Assembly: GCF_024273235.1 (NCBI RefSeq)
Contig: NZ_JANBVH010000019.1
Location: 1-64,000 of the forward strand
Source: Sphingomonas faeni
Lineage (GTDB): Bacteria > Pseudomonadota > Alphaproteobacteria > Sphingomonadales > Sphingomonadaceae
Reading direction: 5' to 3'
Length of the DNA: 64,000 nt
The notes beneath the pieces are model-generated. The model was given only the letters and a program-made list of their open reading frames with translations, did not search any database and had not been told where the DNA came from. The position numbers were made by a program, and so were the translations under genes. Shown here one piece after another: positions 24,615-34,508 of the stretch; the stretch's first letter is position 1, and the number at the start of each line of letters is the position of its first letter.

Positions 24615-25964
24615 ATGCCCGAAACCTATGATCTGGTCGTTATCGGCGCGGGAACCGCGGCGCGGGTCGCGGCCATGCGCGTCCGCAAGGCAGGCAAGAG
24701 CGTCGCCGTGATCGACTGCCGACCTTATGGCGGCACCTGCGCGCTGCGCGGATGCGACCCCAAGAAGATGCTGCGCCACGGTGCGGCCGTCATCGACAAC
24801 GCGCGCCGGATGCGCCGCAACGGGGTGGTGGGCGAGGACCGCATCGACTGGCGCGAGCTGATGGCGTTCAAGCGCACCTTCACCGATCCGGTGCCGGGCA
24901 AGCAGGAACAGAGCTACCATGACGCGGGGGTGGAAACCTTTTATGGCTCGGTCCGCTTCACCGGCGCGAACACCCTTGTCGTGGAGGGAAAGACCCTCAC
25001 CGGGCGACACGTCCTCATCGCCAGCGGTGCCGAGCCGGTCCCGCTCGGATTGTCCGGCGAAGAGCATGTCATCGACAATGAGGCATTCCTGGCAATGGAG
25101 CGCCTGCCCCGGCGCATCGTGGTCGTCGGGGGGGGCTACATCGCGGCCGAGTTTTCGACGATTGCGGCGAACGCCGGGGCGGAGGTGACGATCCTCCAGC
25201 GCGGGCCGCGCATGTTGACCGGCTTCGACCCCGATCTGGTTGGCTGGCTGACGCCGCGCCTGCGCGACGCAGGGATCGACGTGCAGCTCGATACGGTGGT
25301 CGAGGCGATCGACAAGACAGGCGACGGCTTCTTAGTCCGCGCCTCCACGGGCGGGGAAAGCAAGAGCTTCGCGGCCGACCTGGTCGTTCATGCCGCCGGG
25401 CGCAGGCCGGCGCTCGAAGCACTCGACCTGGATGCGGCGGGGATCGCGCACGAGCACGGCCGCCTCACGCTTAACGAGCATCTGCAAAGCGTGTCCAACC
25501 CGGCAGTGTATGCAGCCGGCGACGCGGCCCAGATGGGGCCGCCACTGACGCCGGTGTCGAGCCACGATGGCAAGGTGGTCGCCGGCAACATACTGGAGGG
25601 AAATCACCTCCAGCCAGACTATCGGGGCGTCCCAAGCGTCGCCTTCACACTTCCTCCCATTGCGTCGGTTGGCCTCGGCGAAGCCGAAGCGCGCAAGCGA
25701 GGAATACGCTTTCGCGTGAACAGCAGTTTCGTGCCTGGCTGGTATACCGCGAAGCAAGCGGCCGAACCGGTCTATGGGTTCAAGGTGCTGGTCGATGAAG
25801 GCGACGACAGCATAGTCGGCGCTCACCTGGTCGGACCCCACGCAGAAGAGGTCATCAACCTGTTTGCGCTCGCAATCCGGCACCATCTCACGGCAGGCGA
25901 CTTGCGATCAACCATGTTCGCCTATCCAACTGGGGCGTCGGATATCGGCTCGATGCTTGGATGA
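24615..25964 (+). CDS. FAD-dependent disulfide reductase, MerA/glutathione-reductase-like
   Basis: 449 residues. N-terminal FAD site (VVIGAGTAARVAAMR), redox disulfide in GGTCALRGCDPKKML (C42, C47), NAD(P)H site (IVVVGGGYIAAEFSTIA) and the dimerisation domain. It lacks the C-terminal vicinal cysteines and the N-terminal HMA domain of classical MerA, and the usual C-terminal His-Glu of lipoamide dehydrogenase is not apparent; the tail reads HHLTAGDLRSTMFAYPTGAS. Context suggests a metal-reducing or thiol-reducing role in the mercury-like operon, but calling it mercuric reductase is not secured. Confidence 0.8.
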   Translation: MPETYDLVVIGAGTAARVAAMRVRKAGKSVAVIDCRPYGGTCALRGCDPKKMLRHGAAVIDNARRMRRNGVVGEDRIDWRELMAFKRTFTDPVPGKQEQSYHDAGVETFYGSVRFTGANTLVVEGKTLTGRHVLIASGAEPVPLGLSGEEHVIDNEAFLAMERLPRRIVVVGGGYIAAEFSTIAANAGAEVTILQRGPRMLTGFDPDLVGWLTPRLRDAGIDVQLDTVVEAIDKTGDGFLVRASTGGESKSFAADLVVHAAGRRPALEALDLDAAGIAHEHGRLTLNEHLQSVSNPAVYAAGDAAQMGPPLTPVSSHDGKVVAGNILEGNHLQPDYRGVPSVAFTLPPIASVGLGEAEARKRGIRFRVNSSFVPGWYTAKQAAEPVYGFKVLVDEGDDSIVGAHLVGPHAEEVINLFALAIRHHLTAGDLRSTMFAYPTGASDIGSMLG

Positions 25965-26028
25965 AGGTGGCCTCGAAGAACAACATGACGCGGTAACGGT
26001 CCACCAATAAGGCGTGGCCCGACACTTA

Positions 26029-26048
26029 ATATCCATTATGCTGGATAT
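26029..26048. promoter_or_regulatory. Probable ArsR operator at the arsR start
   Basis: Perfect seven-base arms ATATCCA and TGGATAT around TTATGC, ending one base before the arsR ATG at 26049. The position fits autorepression by the ArsR encoded next. Confidence 0.7.
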
Positions 26049-26381
26049 ATGGAAAGTGATTCGGCTATCGCTGCATTGGGTGCCTTGGCTCAAGGTACAC
26101 GCCTGGACGTGTTCCGTCTGCTGGTGCGGCACGAACCCGATGGCTTGGCCGCGGGTGAGATTGCTCGTCAGCTCAACGTGCCACAGAACACCATGTCGGC
26201 GCATCTCGGTATTCTCGCACGTGCCGGTCTGGTCCGGTCCGACCGGCACAGCCGCTCGATCGTCTACCGCGCCGACCTGGACGGCTTGCGCGCGCTGATG
26301 CTGTTCCTCGTCAAGGATTGCTGCGCCGGATCGCCCGAGCTGTGTGCGCCGCTCCTCGCGGAACTCGATCCTTGCTGCTGA
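26049..26381 (+). CDS. arsR: ArsR family arsenic-responsive repressor
   Basis: 110 residues. Winged helix-turn-helix with AGEIARQLNVPQNTMSAHLG. C-terminal cysteines at 91, 92, 99, 109 and 110 (KDCCAGSPELC, then DPCC). A CC pair plus a third cysteine near the C-terminus resembles the As(III) site described for Acidithiobacillus ferrooxidans ArsR, rather than the helix-3 CxC site of E. coli. First gene of the ars operon. Confidence 0.88.
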   Translation: MESDSAIAALGALAQGTRLDVFRLLVRHEPDGLAAGEIARQLNVPQNTMSAHLGILARAGLVRSDRHSRSIVYRADLDGLRALMLFLVKDCCAGSPELCAPLLAELDPCC

Positions 26382-26392
26382 AAGGACACCCT

Positions 26393-26821
26393 GTGGCTAC
26401 CGATATCGTCATCTACCACAACCCCGCGTGCGGCACGTCGCGCAATGTCCTTGGCCTGATTCGCAATGCGGGGATTGAGCCGCACGTGGTCGAATATCTA
26501 AAGACCCCGCCCTCGCGCGCGCTGCTAGTCGAGTTGATAGACCGTGCGGGCATCACCCCGCGCGATCTGCTGCGCGAGAAGGGAACGCCTTATGCGGAGC
26601 TGGGGCTGGGTGACACGTCGCTCTCCGACGACGCGCTGATCGACGCCATGATGGCGCACCCGATCCTCATCAACCGTCCGCTCGTCGTCTCACCGCTGGG
26701 CGTGAAACTATGCCGCCCGTCGGAAGCGGTCCTCGATCTGCTGCAGACAGGCCAGCAAGGCGCGTTCGTCAAGGAGGATGGCGAGCAAGTCGTGAACGCT
26801 TCGGGTCAGCGCGTCGCCTGA
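26393..26821 (+). CDS. arsC: Arsenate reductase ArsC, glutaredoxin-dependent type
   Basis: 142 residues from a GTG at 26393 with AAAGGAC before it. Reduces arsenate to arsenite. The motif [10 protein letters not shown] carries the catalytic cysteine (C13); the [15 protein letters not shown] segment holds the conserved arginine. Its stop overlaps the arsB start (TGATG). Confidence 0.9.
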   Translation: MATDIVIYHNPACGTSRNVLGLIRNAGIEPHVVEYLKTPPSRALLVELIDRAGITPRDLLREKGTPYAELGLGDTSLSDDALIDAMMAHPILINRPLVVSPLGVKLCRPSEAVLDLLQTGQQGAFVKEDGEQVVNASGQRVA

Positions 26822-28107
26822 TGCTTCTTGCCGTCCTGATCTTTGTCGCCACGATCGCGCTCGTCATCTGGCAACCGAAAGGGCTGGGCATTGGATGGAG
26901 CGCGATGGGCGGTGCCGTCGTCGCCTTGCTCGCTGGCGTCGTCACTCTCTCGGACGTGCCGGTGGTGTGGGGCATCGTCTGGAACGCGACCGCTGCTTTC
27001 GTCGCGATCATCGTCATCAGTCTGCTGCTCGACGAGGCCGGGTTCTTTGAATGGGCAGCACTCCATGTCGCACGCTGGGGCAGAGGGCATGGCCTGAGGC
27101 TGTTCGTTCTCATCGTGCTGCTGGGCGCGGCAGTATCCGCGTTGTTCGCCAATGACGGCGCGGCGCTGATCCTGACGCCGATTGTCATCGCCATGCTGCG
27201 CGCGCTGGGCTTCAAGGACAAGGCGACGCTGGCGTTCGTCATGGCGGCCGGCTTTATCGCCGACACGGCAAGTTTGCCGCTGGTCGTCTCCAACCTCGTC
27301 AACATCGTGTCGGCCGACTTCTTCAAAGTCGGCTTCGGTGAATATGCCTCCGTGATGGTGCCGGTCGATCTCGTGTCGATCGCCGTCACGTTGGGCGCAC
27401 TGATGCTGTTCTTCCGCCGTGACATTCCACAAGCCTATGATGTCGGAGCGCTGCGCGCGCCCCATGAGGCTATTCGTGATGCCGCGACCTTCCGCGCCGG
27501 TTGGGTTGTCCTGGCGCTTCTGCTCGCCGGCTTCTTCCTACTCGAGCCCCTCGGCGTACCGGTAAGCGCAGTTGCCGCTGCCGGCGCGATCCTGCTCCTG
27601 GTGATCGCCGGGCGCGGCCATGTAATCGAGACACGGAAGGTACTGCGAGGCGCGCCGTGGCAGGTCGTGATCTTCTCGCTCGGCATGTACCTGGTCGTCT
27701 ACGGCCTGCGGAACGCCGGCCTGACCGATCACCTCGCCGCGCTGCTCGATCGCACGGCACAAGGCGGTGTGTGGGGTGCGGCCTTCGGAACGGGCATCAT
27801 CGCGGCCATTCTCTCGTCGGTGATGAACAACATGCCGACCGTGCTGGTCGGGGCGCTGTCGATCGACGCGGCGCACGCGACCGGCGCGGTCAAGGAAGCA
27901 ATGATCTACGCAAACGTAATCGGTTGCGACCTCGGCCCGAAGCTGACGCCGATCGGGTCTCTCGCGACGTTGCTGTGGCTTCACGTTCTCGGTCAGAAGG
28001 GCGTGCGGATCGGATGGGGCTATTATTTCCGCGTCGGCGTCACGCTGACCGTGCCGGTACTGCTCATCACGCTCGGCGCCTTGGCATTGAGGATCACTCT
28101 TGGATGA
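26821..28107 (+). CDS. arsB: Arsenite efflux permease ArsB
   Basis: 428 residues with about twelve membrane helices. Conserved segments [36 protein letters not shown] and the second-half [13 protein letters not shown], then [20 protein letters not shown] match ArsB. Exports arsenite using the proton gradient; no arsA is present. Overlaps both neighbours. Confidence 0.92.
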   Translation: MLLAVLIFVATIALVIWQPKGLGIGWSAMGGAVVALLAGVVTLSDVPVVWGIVWNATAAFVAIIVISLLLDEAGFFEWAALHVARWGRGHGLRLFVLIVLLGAAVSALFANDGAALILTPIVIAMLRALGFKDKATLAFVMAAGFIADTASLPLVVSNLVNIVSADFFKVGFGEYASVMVPVDLVSIAVTLGALMLFFRRDIPQAYDVGALRAPHEAIRDAATFRAGWVVLALLLAGFFLLEPLGVPVSAVAAAGAILLLVIAGRGHVIETRKVLRGAPWQVVIFSLGMYLVVYGLRNAGLTDHLAALLDRTAQGGVWGAAFGTGIIAAILSSVMNNMPTVLVGALSIDAAHATGAVKEAMIYANVIGCDLGPKLTPIGSLATLLWLHVLGQKGVRIGWGYYFRVGVTLTVPVLLITLGALALRITLG

Positions 28108-28427
28108 CAGCCCTGATCTACATCGCAGCGGCGCTTGCTGAAATTGGGGGATGCTTTGCCTTCTGGGCTTGGCTGCGCATGGGAAAGTCACCCCTGTGGC
28201 TCGCGCCAGGCATAGCGTCCCTCGTCGTCTTTGCCTGGCTGCTGACCCGCGTGGACAGCGATGCGGCAGGGCGCGCCTACGCCGCTTATGGCGGCATCTA
28301 CATCTGCGCCTCACTGCTTTGGTTGTGGAGCGTCGAGGGCGTTCGGCCCGACCGCTGGGACGTGGGTGGCGCGGCCCTATGTCTCATCGGAACTTGCGTG
28401 ATCCTGCTCGCGCCGCGTGGTGCGTAA
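28104..28427 (+). CDS. YnfA/UPF0060 family small membrane protein
   Basis: 107 residues with four membrane helices: [20 protein letters not shown] near the start, [19 protein letters not shown] in the middle, [16 protein letters not shown] at the end. Its SMR-like fold and the four-base overlap with arsB suggest a role in export in the ars operon, but its function is not established. Confidence 0.85.
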   Translation: MTALIYIAAALAEIGGCFAFWAWLRMGKSPLWLAPGIASLVVFAWLLTRVDSDAAGRAYAAYGGIYICASLLWLWSVEGVRPDRWDVGGAALCLIGTCVILLAPRGA

Positions 28428-28457
28428 CGCCGGCCCTATCTGACTTTGGAATGTTCA

Positions 28458-29201
28458 ATGCCTCTTCGCGACCTGTCCGAACCCGACCATCTACCCGCAC
28501 TCGATCCGGCCTATGCCCACCAGCGGCCTGCGCTCGGTCTCGGTCCGGCTGATCCCGCACCGCGCATCCTGCTGCTCTACGGAAGTTTGCGCGAGCGCTC
28601 CTTCTCGCGGCTATGCATCGAGGAAGCTGCGCGCCTTCTTCACTTTTTCGGGTGCGAGACGAGGATTTTCGATCCGTCGACGCTACCGTTGCCCGATCAA
28701 GTGGCGGGCGACGACCACCCGGCCGTTCATGAGTTGCGGCAGCTCTCTCTATGGTCGGAAGGACAGGTCTGGTGCAGCCCCGAGCGACACGGTCAAATCA
28801 CGGGCATCATGAAAACGCAGATCGACCATCTGCCGCTGAACATGGGCGGCATGCGCCCTACGCAGGGGCGCACGCTGGCGGTGATGCAGGTGTCAGCGGG
28901 ATCGCAGTCGTTCAACAGCGTCAACACACTGCGCGTGCTCGGCCGCTGGATGCGGATGTTCACCATCCCCAATCAATCATCGGTCGCCAAGGCGTTCAAC
29001 GAGTTTGACGACGCCGGGCGGATGAAGGCCTCGAGTTACTATGATCGCATCGTTGACGTGATGGAGGAGTTGGTCCGCTTCACCGTCTTGCTCCGTCCAC
29101 ATGCTGACCAGCTTATCGATCGCTATTCCGAGCGCAAGGAAGCCGGGGTGCCGATGGATCCGACAACCGATCTATCAAGCATCGCGACGGCCCGCGTCTG
29201 A
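28458..29201 (+). CDS. arsH: ArsH, NADPH-dependent FMN reductase
   Basis: 247 residues from the ATG at 28458. The FMN-binding [14 protein letters not shown] and the conserved [20 protein letters not shown] segment identify ArsH, which oxidises trivalent organoarsenicals and reduces quinones. Last gene of the ars operon. A start four codons earlier is possible. Confidence 0.9.
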   Translation: MPLRDLSEPDHLPALDPAYAHQRPALGLGPADPAPRILLLYGSLRERSFSRLCIEEAARLLHFFGCETRIFDPSTLPLPDQVAGDDHPAVHELRQLSLWSEGQVWCSPERHGQITGIMKTQIDHLPLNMGGMRPTQGRTLAVMQVSAGSQSFNSVNTLRVLGRWMRMFTIPNQSSVAKAFNEFDDAGRMKASSYYDRIVDVMEELVRFTVLLRPHADQLIDRYSERKEAGVPMDPTTDLSSIATARV

Positions 29202-29264
29202 AGCTAAGCCCGTCCGCCGGGGAAGACTGCCGCCCACGCCCGCAATAGCGTAGCGAGTGCAACA

Positions 29265-31397
29265 TTACCGCACGATAGGCTTGGCTTCAGCCGGTACAAT
29301 AATCGCTGTTTGCGTCGAGGGATCGGCCATAACGTCAAGGCCTTCGGGCACGTTGCGACGCAGCTCGTCGATCCAGACCTGTCCATGCGCGTCCGAAGGC
29401 ATGCGCCAGTCGCCGCGTGGGGATAGCGATCCGCCGGTCGTGACCTTGGGTCCATTCGGCAGAGCAGAGCGCTTGAACTGGTTAGCGAAGAAGCGGTGTA
29501 AGAACACCTCAAGCCAGGCGCGGATGACGCCCACCTCGTAGGCGCGCTTTTGCTCCTCGGGAAACCCCGGCGGCCAGCTTCCCGCACTAACGTCCTGCCA
29601 AGCGTGGAATGCCAAAAAAGCGATCTTCGAGGGCCGCAGCCCGAACCGGGTGAAATAGTAGATCCAGAAATCGTGGAGCTCATACGGTCCGATCTTGCCT
29701 TCGGTGCTCTGCGATTCTCCTTCGCTCGCCTGCGGGATGAGCTCGGGCGATATCGTAGTCCCGAGAACGTCCAGAAGGACGTCTGTGACATTGGTATCGA
29801 ACAGCCGGTTCGAAGCCGTCCACCGGATCAGGTGCTGAATGAGAGTCTTCGGAAGCGAGCCATTCACGTTGTAGTGGCTCATGTGGTCGCCGACACCGTA
29901 GGTACACCAGCCAAGTGCAAGCTCCGACATGTTGCCGGTGCCGAGCACCAAGGCGTTACGCTGGTTGGCAGCTCTGAACAGAAGATCCGTCCTGAGTCCC
30001 GCCTGCACGTTTTCGAAAGTCGTGTCGTAGACCGGTTCGCCGGTTGCGAACGGGTGCTGCAAATCCGCTAGCATCTGGTTGGCAAGCGGCTTGATGTCGA
30101 TCTCCTCGGCGGTCACACCGAGCCCACTCATCAAGGCGTGGGCATTGGACTTCGTCCTGGCGCTGGTGGCGAAGCCAGGCATTGTAAATCCGAGAATGTC
30201 GGTACGTGGACGCCCAAGCAAATCGAACGCCTTTGCCGCGACGATCAAGGCATGGGTCGAATCCAACCCTCCGGACACGCCGATGCAGATCTTGGCTAAA
30301 CCGGTTGCTTCCAGCCTCCTCGCAAGCCCGCTGACCTGGATGTTGAACGCCTCGTAGCAGTCCTGGTCGAGACGGGCCGGATCATCAGGTACGAAGGGGA
30401 AACGATCGATGTTCCGTCTCAGCCCGAGATCGCCCATCGGGGGATCGAGATGGAAGGACACACGTCGGAATCGCCGGTCCGGCATCCCGTTTGCGATAGC
30501 GGCCTCGTTGAAGGTGCCGGTCCGCATGCGCTCTAGTTGCAACCGCTCCACGTCGATGTCCGCAATGACCATCTGGGACGCGACGCTGAACCGCTCCGTT
30601 TCCGCGAGCTGAGCTCCCAGCTCGTATATGCAGGCCTGGCCATCCCAAGCGAGATCAGTGGTCGACTCTCCGTATCCGGCCGCGGAGTAGATGTAAGCTG
30701 CCCAGCAGCGGCCGGACTGCAGCTCGCAGAGGCGCCGTCGTGTGTCCGCCTTGCCCACCACGATGTTGCTTGCCGAAAGGTTCGTCAGGATCAGCGCGCC
30801 GGCGAGCGCGGCAAAGTCGCTTGGGGGTGCAGGAGCCCAAACGTCCTCGCAAATTTCAGTGTGGAAGATCAGGCCGTCGACGTCGTCAGCCTGGAACAGC
30901 AAATCCATTCCGAAAGGAACTGGCTCGCCTCCAACATAGATCTCGCCACGCACGTCACGGCCGGAGGCGAACCACCGCTTCTCATAAAACTCACGGTAAT
31001 TGGGAAGGTGGCCTTTTGGTACCACACCAAGAATCCGACCCCGGTGGATGGCGACAGCACAATTGTAGAGCCGACCTTCGCGCCGTAACGGCGCTCCCAC
31101 GAGGAGAACCGGCCTCAACGTCCGGCTTGCCTCGACCAGATCTATAATCCTCGCTTCAACTTCGTCGAGCAACGCGCGCTGAAGCAGGAGATCGTCAATT
31201 GAGTAGCCCGAAAGTCCCAGTTCCGGGAAAACCATCAGCGCTACTGCCTGAGCGTCGCCCTCGCGGGCTAGTTCCATGGTTTGTGCGAGGTTGAACGTGG
31301 GATCGGCGGCCCGGCAGCGCGGCCGGCAGGCAGCGACTCGCACAAAGCCTTGGCGGTAGATGGAAAGAAAGGCCTCGGCGCCCTTGCTCTGGATCAT
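29265..31397 (-). CDS. nadE: Glutamine-dependent NAD(+) synthetase
   Basis: 710 residues. An N-terminal nitrilase-type glutaminase domain with Glu-Lys-Cys residues E59 ([10 protein letters not shown]), K128 (VPKGHLPNY) and C183 (EICEDVWAP) releases ammonia. A C-terminal synthetase domain with the PP-loop SGGLDST (375-381) and [16 protein letters not shown] turns deamido-NAD into NAD. Both active sites look intact. The start overlaps the lpd stop by four bases, so it is the second gene of an operon. A housekeeping gene in a metal island is unusual. Confidence 0.92.
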   Translation of the reverse strand: MIQSKGAEAFLSIYRQGFVRVAACRPRCRAADPTFNLAQTMELAREGDAQAVALMVFPELGLSGYSIDDLLLQRALLDEVEARIIDLVEASRTLRPVLLVGAPLRREGRLYNCAVAIHRGRILGVVPKGHLPNYREFYEKRWFASGRDVRGEIYVGGEPVPFGMDLLFQADDVDGLIFHTEICEDVWAPAPPSDFAALAGALILTNLSASNIVVGKADTRRRLCELQSGRCWAAYIYSAAGYGESTTDLAWDGQACIYELGAQLAETERFSVASQMVIADIDVERLQLERMRTGTFNEAAIANGMPDRRFRRVSFHLDPPMGDLGLRRNIDRFPFVPDDPARLDQDCYEAFNIQVSGLARRLEATGLAKICIGVSGGLDSTHALIVAAKAFDLLGRPRTDILGFTMPGFATSARTKSNAHALMSGLGVTAEEIDIKPLANQMLADLQHPFATGEPVYDTTFENVQAGLRTDLLFRAANQRNALVLGTGNMSELALGWCTYGVGDHMSHYNVNGSLPKTLIQHLIRWTASNRLFDTNVTDVLLDVLGTTISPELIPQASEGESQSTEGKIGPYELHDFWIYYFTRFGLRPSKIAFLAFHAWQDVSAGSWPPGFPEEQKRAYEVGVIRAWLEVFLHRFFANQFKRSALPNGPKVTTGGSLSPRGDWRMPSDAHGQVWIDELRRNVPEGLDVMADPSTQTAIIVPAEAKPIVR

Positions 31398-32803
31398 ATG
31401 TGCATGCCTTGGCCGAGCAGGACGAGAGCGGCCTCCTTCAGCGACTCCGGCAAGGTGGGATGGGCGTGCGTCGTCAGCGCGATGTCCTCAGTCGTCCCAC
31501 CATATTCCATGGCCAGTACGGCCTCGTGGATCATCGTTCCGGCGTCCGGCCCGATAATGTGAGCGCCGAGCAGGCGATCGGTCTTCGCGTCTGCCAGCAG
31601 CTTCGTGAGCCCGCGGGTGTCGCCGTTGCATCGCGCGCGGCTGTTCGCCAGGAACGGGAATGTGCCGGACTTGTAGTCGACGCCGGCTGCCTTCAGTTCC
31701 TCTTCCGTTTTGCCAACGCTCGCGACCTCGGGAGAGGTGTAGATGACGGCGGGTACGGTGTTGTAGTCGACCCCTGGATAGCGGCCGGCGATCCCCTCCA
31801 CGCAGCGCACCCCATCCAGCGTCGTTTTGTGCGCAAGCATCGGTCCCGCGATAACGTCGCCGATAGCGTAAATTCCGGGGACAACAGTCTTGAAACCAAG
31901 CTCCACAGGTATGCGGCCCTTGGGGTCGAGCAAGACACCGACTTGGTCCAGCCCTAGGCCGTCTGTGTAGGGTCTACGGCCCACTGCGACCAGCACGACG
32001 TCGGCCGCGAGGGTCTCGGTTGCACCGCCGTTTGACGGCTCGATGGCGATAAGCAGGTCGTCGGGGCGCTTCTCGACGCTCGTCACTTTGGTCTGGAACC
32101 GGAAGTCTAGCCCTTGCTGCTTCAGCGTTTTAAGCAGGTGTCGCGAGATCTCGCGATCCATGCTGGGCACGATGCTCTCGAGGAACTCAATCACAGTCAC
32201 CCTGGCGCCCAACCGACGCCAGACGCAGCCCAGTTCAAGGCCGATATAGCCGCCGCCGATGACGACCAGATGATCCGGCACCTTCTTCAACGAGAGCGCG
32301 CCCGTATTCGAGACGACGCGCTCCTCATCAATGTCGATACCTGGCAGCCGCGCGACATCCGAGCCGGTTGCTACGATGATCCCCTTGGTTGCCGTCAGAG
32401 ATCGAGCGCCACCCTCGGCCAGATCGACGGCGAGGCGATCGTGTGCCGTGAAACGGGCGCTTCCCTTCACCCATTCCACCTTGTTCTTTTTCAAGAGGTG
32501 TTCGACGCCCTTGGTAAGCCCAGCGACGACCTCATTTTTGCGGCTGATCATTTGCGCCAAGTCGAGGGCAACGCCGCTGACGCCGATACCATGCTTCTCA
32601 AGCCCCTCGCTGAGGTCGGCAAACAGCTCCGTCGAATGGAGAAGAGCCTTGGAGGGAATGCAGCCGACATTGAGACAGGTGCCGCCAAGCGTGGCGCCAC
32701 GTTCGACACACGCGACGCTCATCCCGAGCTGTGAAGCGCGGATGGCGGCGGGATAGCCTGCCGTGCCCCCGCCGATTACGATGATGTCGAAGCTGTCGTT
32801 CAT
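31394..32803 (-). CDS. lpd: Dihydrolipoamide dehydrogenase
   Basis: 469 residues from the ATG at 32803 (GAGGACG before it; the frame extends 16 codons further). FAD site [18 protein letters not shown], redox disulfide [13 protein letters not shown] (C43, C48), NAD site [13 protein letters not shown], and the C-terminal His-Glu pair in [14 protein letters not shown]. All catalytic residues of lipoamide dehydrogenase are present, although no partner 2-oxoacid dehydrogenase genes are here. Expressed with nadE, probably from the MerR-type promoter at 33101-33131. Confidence 0.9.
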   Translation of the reverse strand: MNDSFDIIVIGGGTAGYPAAIRASQLGMSVACVERGATLGGTCLNVGCIPSKALLHSTELFADLSEGLEKHGIGVSGVALDLAQMISRKNEVVAGLTKGVEHLLKKNKVEWVKGSARFTAHDRLAVDLAEGGARSLTATKGIIVATGSDVARLPGIDIDEERVVSNTGALSLKKVPDHLVVIGGGYIGLELGCVWRRLGARVTVIEFLESIVPSMDREISRHLLKTLKQQGLDFRFQTKVTSVEKRPDDLLIAIEPSNGGATETLAADVVLVAVGRRPYTDGLGLDQVGVLLDPKGRIPVELGFKTVVPGIYAIGDVIAGPMLAHKTTLDGVRCVEGIAGRYPGVDYNTVPAVIYTSPEVASVGKTEEELKAAGVDYKSGTFPFLANSRARCNGDTRGLTKLLADAKTDRLLGAHIIGPDAGTMIHEAVLAMEYGGTTEDIALTTHAHPTLPESLKEAALVLLGQGMHI

Positions 32804-33100
32804 TCGTTCGTCCTCGATAAACCGGTCACCTGAGCTGAACGCCGCTGGCAAGGAACCGCTTCGCCAGCAGCGCGAACATCCGAGTTCAGCCCATCTCTAG
32901 ATATCCACGTGAAGTCCGCTGAACCCGCACCATCAAGGCGGGGAGAAAGGGATAGAAGGGTCTCACCTCTTGGACGAAGCGCTCTCCGTCTCCAGTATCG
33001 CCGGCCGGTGTGCGCTGGGCGCTGATCAGATCACTTGGCACGGGCACCTCTCGTCAGAATTTGCAGCCGCAGGCAATCGCCTGTGCCGCATCATCAATCT

Positions 33101-33131
33101 TCCCTACATTCTACAGTAGCTGTAGAATCAA
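33101..33131 (-). promoter_or_regulatory. MerR-type promoter/operator for lpd-nadE
   Basis: Read leftward: TTGATT, 19-base spacer, TAGGGA. A perfect dyad ATTCTACAG-CTA-CTGTAGAAT (33108-33128) starts right after TTG, in the same register as the sites at 23397, 53507 and 57131. The -10 is weak, as expected for an activator-dependent promoter. The rest of 32804-33169 holds no gene I can support. Confidence 0.72.
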
Positions 33132-33169
33132 GCTCATTGTAATTCCGGCAGCAGAAAGCGGGCATTCGA

Positions 33170-33568
33170 ATGCAAATCGGCGAACTGGCGAAAGCCACCG
33201 CGACCAAGGTCACGACGATCCGCTTCTATGAGGGCATCGGCTTACTCGGCCGCCCCGCTCGCACGACCTCAGGCCGGCGCACTTACGGGGCGTCGGACAC
33301 CGATCGTCTCAACTTCATACGAAACGGTAGGCGTCTCGGCTTTTCCATCGACGAGATCCGCTCCTTGCTCGCACTCGCCGATCAGCCGGACCGCGACTGC
33401 GGGGAAGCCACTGAGATCGCATCACGTCATCTCGCCGATGTTGAGGAGCGCCTTCGCCAGCTAGGCGCGCTGCGCGATGAACTGGCTGCAATGAGCGCTG
33501 CCGGCTGTTCGGCCAAAACGATGGCCGAGTGTCGCGTTATCCAAGCTATCGCTGGACCAACCGCATAA
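33170..33568 (+). CDS. MerR family metal-responsive regulator
   Basis: 132 residues. MerR helix-turn-helix (IGELAKATATKVTTIRFYEG, then RTTSGRRTY), dimerisation helix and cysteines in DRDCGEATEI, AAGCSAKT and AECRVIQ, as in MerR/ZntR/CadR-type sensors. Divergent from lpd-nadE, with the dyad between. It probably activates lpd-nadE; the inducer is unknown. Confidence 0.85.
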   Translation: MQIGELAKATATKVTTIRFYEGIGLLGRPARTTSGRRTYGASDTDRLNFIRNGRRLGFSIDEIRSLLALADQPDRDCGEATEIASRHLADVEERLRQLGALRDELAAMSAAGCSAKTMAECRVIQAIAGPTA

Positions 33569-33596
33569 CCCTGAACCGAGAACGGAAAATTACGTG

Positions 33597-34409
33597 ATGC
33601 CACTACGGAGCCTCTGCGCCTCAACAGCTCTCCTGATGGTGGCTACGATCGCGATGGCAACGCCCGCCATCGCAGACCCGTCCGATGATTACATCAACGC
33701 CGATCGGCCTGGCATTGCGGACGGCAGCACAACCGTGGGAAAGGGTCGCTTCCAATTGGAGACCGCGATCCAGGCCGAGTTTCGTCACGACGGCGATGAA
33801 CACGAGCGGACAATCTTCTTTCCGACCCTGCTCCGCTACGGCGTTGTCGACAAGGTCGAGTTACGGGTCGAGGGAAACACCTATTCATGGATGAGGCAGA
33901 AGGACGCTACCAATACATCATACTCAAATGGCTTCTCCCCCACATCGATCGGACTAAAATACAACTTCATTGATGTTCCGGAAGGTTCAAAGCAGGTCTC
34001 ACTCGGCGCAATTGCTCGTATTTTCCCACCGTCTGGCTCTGGAGATTTCCGAAACAGCAAGACGACGGGAGATTTAAGGATGGCAGCCGACTGGGCGTTT
34101 GCCGACAACTGGTCGCTGAACCCCAACATCGGCGTTGGTGTTTTCCAGGACGACTCCAACCGCACCTATACGGCAGGGCTTGCGGCTGCCACGTTGAACT
34201 TCAATCCCAGCAAGACGCTGAACTTCTTCGTGGATACCGGCATCCAGGCTCCGGAGGAGAAGGGTGGCAGAGCGTCGGTCATAATCGATGCAGGCGTGGC
34301 TTACATCATCGGCCACGACATCCAGCTCGATCTCAGCGTCGGAACCGGCGTTGCCGGTTCAACAACGCCACATCCATTCCTCGCCGCTGGCTTCTCGAAG
34401 CGATTCTAG
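33597..34409 (+). CDS. Outer-membrane beta-barrel protein, phenol MetA-pathway-like
   Basis: 270 residues with a signal peptide (MVATIAMATPAIADPSDD). The body alternates like a beta-barrel and starts with NADRPGIADGSTTVGKGRFQ, typical of the family often named transporter or MetA-pathway of phenol degradation. It ends in F, as outer-membrane barrels do. The role is unknown; the gene follows the MerR gene in the same direction. Confidence 0.72.
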   Translation: MPLRSLCASTALLMVATIAMATPAIADPSDDYINADRPGIADGSTTVGKGRFQLETAIQAEFRHDGDEHERTIFFPTLLRYGVVDKVELRVEGNTYSWMRQKDATNTSYSNGFSPTSIGLKYNFIDVPEGSKQVSLGAIARIFPPSGSGDFRNSKTTGDLRMAADWAFADNWSLNPNIGVGVFQDDSNRTYTAGLAAATLNFNPSKTLNFFVDTGIQAPEEKGGRASVIIDAGVAYIIGHDIQLDLSVGTGVAGSTTPHPFLAAGFSKRF

Positions 34410-34508
34410 ACGACCTCGCACCTCTCTCACATTGAGGCTTGCTCCTCCAGTGACTGTAGCATGTAAGTGAGACTGAACGCGCTACGAGAAGTAGGAATCG
34501 ATTGAATT

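Noticed and set aside
24615..25964. Calling this gene merA outright
   Set aside because: Classical C-terminal cysteine pair and HMA domain are missing, so only a MerA-like reductase is supported.
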